Shown piece by piece: positions 14,220-14,471 of a stretch of DNA of 14,471 bases; the stretch's first letter is position 1, and each line of letters starts with the position of its first letter. The DNA is from an uncultured Sutterella sp. Its GTDB lineage: Bacteria; Pseudomonadota; Gammaproteobacteria; Burkholderiales; Burkholderiaceae_F. The notes below the pieces were generated by a model that made no database searches, was not told the DNA's origin, and worked only from the letters and a program-made list of their open reading frames with translations. The stretch is taken from assembly GCA_900764215.1 (NCBI GenBank), contig CAAFNI010000422.1, positions 1-14,471 of the forward strand. The letters run 5' to 3'. Both the position numbers and the translations under genes were made by a program.

Positions 14220-14471
14220 TCAGTGCTTGTGCGCACCTTTGTAGATCATGAACGCCATCGGCAGCTCGAGCACGTCCTTCGCGCCGCAGAATACGCCGCT
14301 CCAGCCGATCATGAAGTCAACGTACTCCTGGGGCTCGATTTTGCGTCCGAGCATCTTTTCATGTGCGTCGCGCGCAGTCAGGATTTCAAGATCCTTGAGG
14401 TAGCACGAGAGCGCCAGACGGATCACCGCTTCGTCGCTCAGACCTCCGGCGTCGCCCGCAAGCCCCTGAGC
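14220..14471 (-). CDS. C-terminal part of an unrecognised protein (runs off the right edge)
   Basis: The reading frame is open from the window edge to a TGA at 14220-14222, giving 83 visible residues; the start lies outside. I do not recognise the family. Visible features are a predicted helical stretch SDEAVIRLALSCYLKDLEIL, a charged segment with HEKMLGRKIEPQEY, and a hydrophobic end (FMIGWSGVFCGAKDVLELPMAFMIY) finishing in KGAHKH. Two cysteines are present but no metal-binding pattern is clear. Third positions are mostly G or C (CTG, GAC, GCG, ATC), as in the other genes, and a terminator follows, which supports a real gene. An internal GTG at 14424-14426 could start a 68-aa protein, but the frame remains open and coding-like before it. 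Confidence 0.65.
   Translation of the reverse strand, partial: AQGLAGDAGGLSDEAVIRLALSCYLKDLEILTARDAHEKMLGRKIEPQEYVDFMIGWSGVFCGAKDVLELPMAFMIYKGAHKH

Noticed and set aside
12737..14251. A roughly 500-codon plus-strand frame opposite cstA
   Set aside because: It is an antisense shadow of a well-supported membrane protein gene, very rich in Arg, Asp, Glu and His, and runs through the leader and terminator.

Overview
This window looks like the chromosome of a Gram-negative betaproteobacterium. It is GC-rich with strongly GC-biased third codon positions. A gut-type or microaerobic member of Burkholderiales such as the Sutterellaceae is the best guess. That rests on the tctCBA transporter with a Bug-type binding protein, the tandem of an FNR-type regulator with an anaerobic HemN, and the style of the proteins. 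It is an inference, not a database result. No insertion sequence, prophage, CRISPR array or other mobile element is visible.

Layout. Positions 139-3282 (minus) hold a tripartite tricarboxylate transporter in the order tctC, tctB, tctA, with a strong terminator between tctC and tctBA. Position 3527 onward (plus) is a cytosolic glycerophosphodiester phosphodiesterase. It converges on an FNR-family regulator (4383-5150, minus) across a bidirectional terminator. The FNR gene is divergent from hemN (5446-6846, plus), whose promoter carries an FNR-type box placed as in a class II activated promoter. After a strong terminator and a 382-bp gene-free leader comes alaS (7229-9856, plus), closely followed by a TusA-like sulfurtransferase gene. 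A tRNA-Arg(ACG) gene with its own promoter and terminator follows at 10307-10383. The gene-free interval after the tRNA carries three clustered DnaA-box-like 9-mers and several inverted repeats. The right part is all on the minus strand: the thymidylate operon thyA-folA (12036 down to 10728), a CstA/BtsT-family transporter (14023 down to 12194), and the C-terminal end of an unrecognised protein running off the right edge.

How the parts fit. The clearest regulatory story is the fnr/hemN pair: an O2-sensing [4Fe-4S] regulator next to the O2-independent haem enzyme it very probably activates. The nutrient genes (tctCBA, cstA, glycerophosphodiesterase) suggest use of carboxylates, pyruvate or peptides, and phospholipid breakdown products. 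thyA and folA form the usual dTMP/tetrahydrofolate cycle unit.

No wholly new multi-gene system is visible. The items most worth checking are the DnaA-box cluster, the FNR site, a natural Leu at the DHFR position usually held by Pro (E. coli Pro21), and a palindrome over the putative alaS promoter.
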